Below, piece after piece: positions 63,018 to 64,000 of a DNA stretch of 64,000 bases. The stretch's first letter is position 1, and each line of letters begins with the position of its first letter. A program made the position numbers and the translations under genes. Source of the stretch: Megalopta genalis (lineage: Eukaryota; Arthropoda; Insecta; Hymenoptera; Halictidae); contig NW_027476670.1 in the NCBI RefSeq assembly GCF_051020955.1, forward strand, positions 1 through 64,000, read 5' to 3'. The notes under the pieces are model-generated. The model did not search any database, was not told the origin of the DNA, and worked only from the letters and a program-made list of their open reading frames with translations.

Positions 63018-64000
63018 TTAGCTTCAAATCGATACGATGTAGAAGCTTTAGCTTCAAATCCATGCGAAACAAATGATTTAGCTTCAAATCAATGCGATGT
63101 AGAAGGTTTAGCTACAAATCCATTAGAAAGAAATGATTTAGCATCAAACACATGGGATATAAGTGATATAGCTTCACATGCAGACGAATCAAACGAGTTA
63201 GCTTCAAAATCCATGCGACACACATCATTTAGCTTTAAATCCATGCGAAGTAGAAGGCTTAGCTTCAAATTCATGCGAAACAAATGATTTAGGTTCAGAT
63301 ACTTGCGATATAGCTGATATAGCTTCAAATGCAGGGGAAACGAACGAGTTAGCTTCACATCCATGCGAAACACATGATTTAGCTTCAAATCAATGCGATG
63401 TAGAAGGTTAGACTTCAAATCTATACGAAACAAATGATTTAGCTTCAGATACTTGCAATATAAGTGATATAGCATCAAATGCAGGCGAAACGACCGAGTT
63501 AGCTTCAAATCCAATCGAAACACATGATTTAGCTTCAAATCGATACGATGTAGAAGGTTTAGCTTGAAATCCATGCGAAACAAATTATTTAGCTTCAGAT
63601 ACTTGCGATATAACTGATGTAGCTTCAAATGCAGGGGAAACGAACGAGTTAGCATCAAATCCATGCAAAACACATGATTTAGGCTCAAATCAATGCGATG
63701 TAAAAGGTTTAGCTTCAAATCCAAGCGAAACACATGATTTAGCAGCAGATACTTGCGATATAACTGATATAGCTTCAAATGCAGGGGGAACAAACGAGTT
63801 AAGCATCAAATCCATGCAAAACACATGATTTAGCTTCAAATCAAAGCGATGTAGAAGGTATAGCGTCACATCCATGCGTAACACATGATTTAGCTTCAAA
63901 TCAATGCGATGTAGAAGGTTAAACTTCAAATCTATTCGAAACAAATGATTTAGCTTCAGATACTTGCGATATAAGTGATATAGCATCAAATGCAGGCGAA
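62631..64000 (+). repeat. Array continues to the window end
   Basis: 62.65-63.3 kb matches 10.6-11.3 and 19.65-20.35 kb, including the stop-bearing GAAGGTTAAACTTC unit and 31-bp units near 62995 and 63210. 63.3-64.0 kb is ordinary derived higher-order repeat, with register slips such as GAGTTAAGCATC near 63800. The last bases are still mid-array, so the right boundary lies outside. Confidence 0.88.

Larger units (their letters stand above)
1..64000 (+). repeat. Satellite array, 30-bp monomer in a 150-bp five-unit higher-order repeat
   Basis: The entire window is built from head-to-tail units of about 30 bp sharing TTAGCTTCAAAT and, about 6 bases later, GCGA. Five types recur in order. A ends in TCAATGCGATGTAGAA. 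B starts GG and ends in TCCATGCGAAACAAAT. C carries GATACTTGCGATATAAGT. D starts GATATAGC and carries AATGCAGGCGAAACAAAC. E starts GAGTTAGC and ends in TCCATGCGAAACACAT. A-B-C-D-E makes 150 bp. The register holds over long runs and slips mainly by one base or by whole units. No unit is inverted. The array begins before base 1 and continues past 64000. Function is unknown; satellite DNA of this kind is commonly heterochromatic, but nothing here proves a centromeric or any other location. Confidence 0.97.

Noticed and set aside
1..64000. CRISPR array, suggested by a regular period of about 30 bp
   Set aside because: There is no alternation of identical repeats with unique spacers. Every 30-bp stretch is a variant of the same unit, units abut directly, and no cas genes are present.
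1..64000. Pentapeptide-repeat protein family, because DLASN recurs
   Set aside because: The repeat is a decapeptide and the second half (PCETH, QCDVE, TCDIS) does not fit the A(D/N)LXX pattern; the frame is also not maintained.
1..64000. Non-standard genetic code that would make the plus frame continuous
   Set aside because: TAA, TAG and TGA all occur in the same frame, and one-base indels would still break it.
1..64000. CENP-B box, heat-shock element or telomeric repeat within the unit
   Set aside because: The core TTAGCTTCAAAT does not match a CENP-B box or a telomere motif, and the TTC and GAA triplets are spaced too far apart for a heat-shock element.

Overview
The whole 64-kb window is one uninterrupted, head-to-tail tandem repeat array. 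I found no unique sequence, no convincing gene, no RNA gene, no transposon and no array boundary; the repeat runs off both ends. The basic unit is about 30 bp, around a near-invariant core TTAGCTTCAAAT, then a variable stretch, then GCGA. Units are about 37% G+C. Five unit types follow one another in a fixed order (called A to E here), giving a 150-bp higher-order repeat. Roughly 2,100 monomers and 420 higher-order units fill the window (length divided by period, not counted). Every unit lies in the same orientation.

Arrays of this size and hierarchy are typical of eukaryotic satellite DNA in heterochromatin or near centromeres, and are not expected in a bacterium. The species cannot be identified from the sequence. 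Many units show CG to TG or CG to CA changes at their single CpG, which would fit a genome that methylates CpG.

Layout: 1-9 kb is an older-looking, more varied zone with blocks copied at offsets of 4,472 and 531 bp. 9-15 kb holds a subfamily with GATATACGT and GATATACATG variants, duplicated at an offset of 1,799 bp. 15.7-19.4 kb is a 1.95-kb tandem duplication. 20.2-20.7 kb is a clean triple of a 151-bp higher-order unit. 22.9-38 kb is the most homogeneous part, a nested series of 1,109-, 3,420- and 809-bp blocks in near-identical copies. 38-44.7 kb is a 3.36-kb tandem duplication. 44.7-58.7 kb is rich in a 31-bp unit variant and holds duplications of 390 bp to about 1 kb. 58.7-64 kb returns to sequence closely matching 14.8-20 kb, some 42-44 kb away, and contains a 720-bp block in about 2.3 copies.

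Long open reading frames occur (up to 605 codons, minus strand), but they follow from the repeat: a 30-bp unit is a multiple of three, and three of its six frames happen to lack stops. Stop-bearing and frame-shifting unit variants have been amplified along with the rest, and differences are not concentrated at third codon positions. I therefore call no protein-coding gene. The interest lies in the satellite: its 30-bp monomer, its near-nucleosomal 150-bp super-period, and a readable record of recent duplication at several scales.
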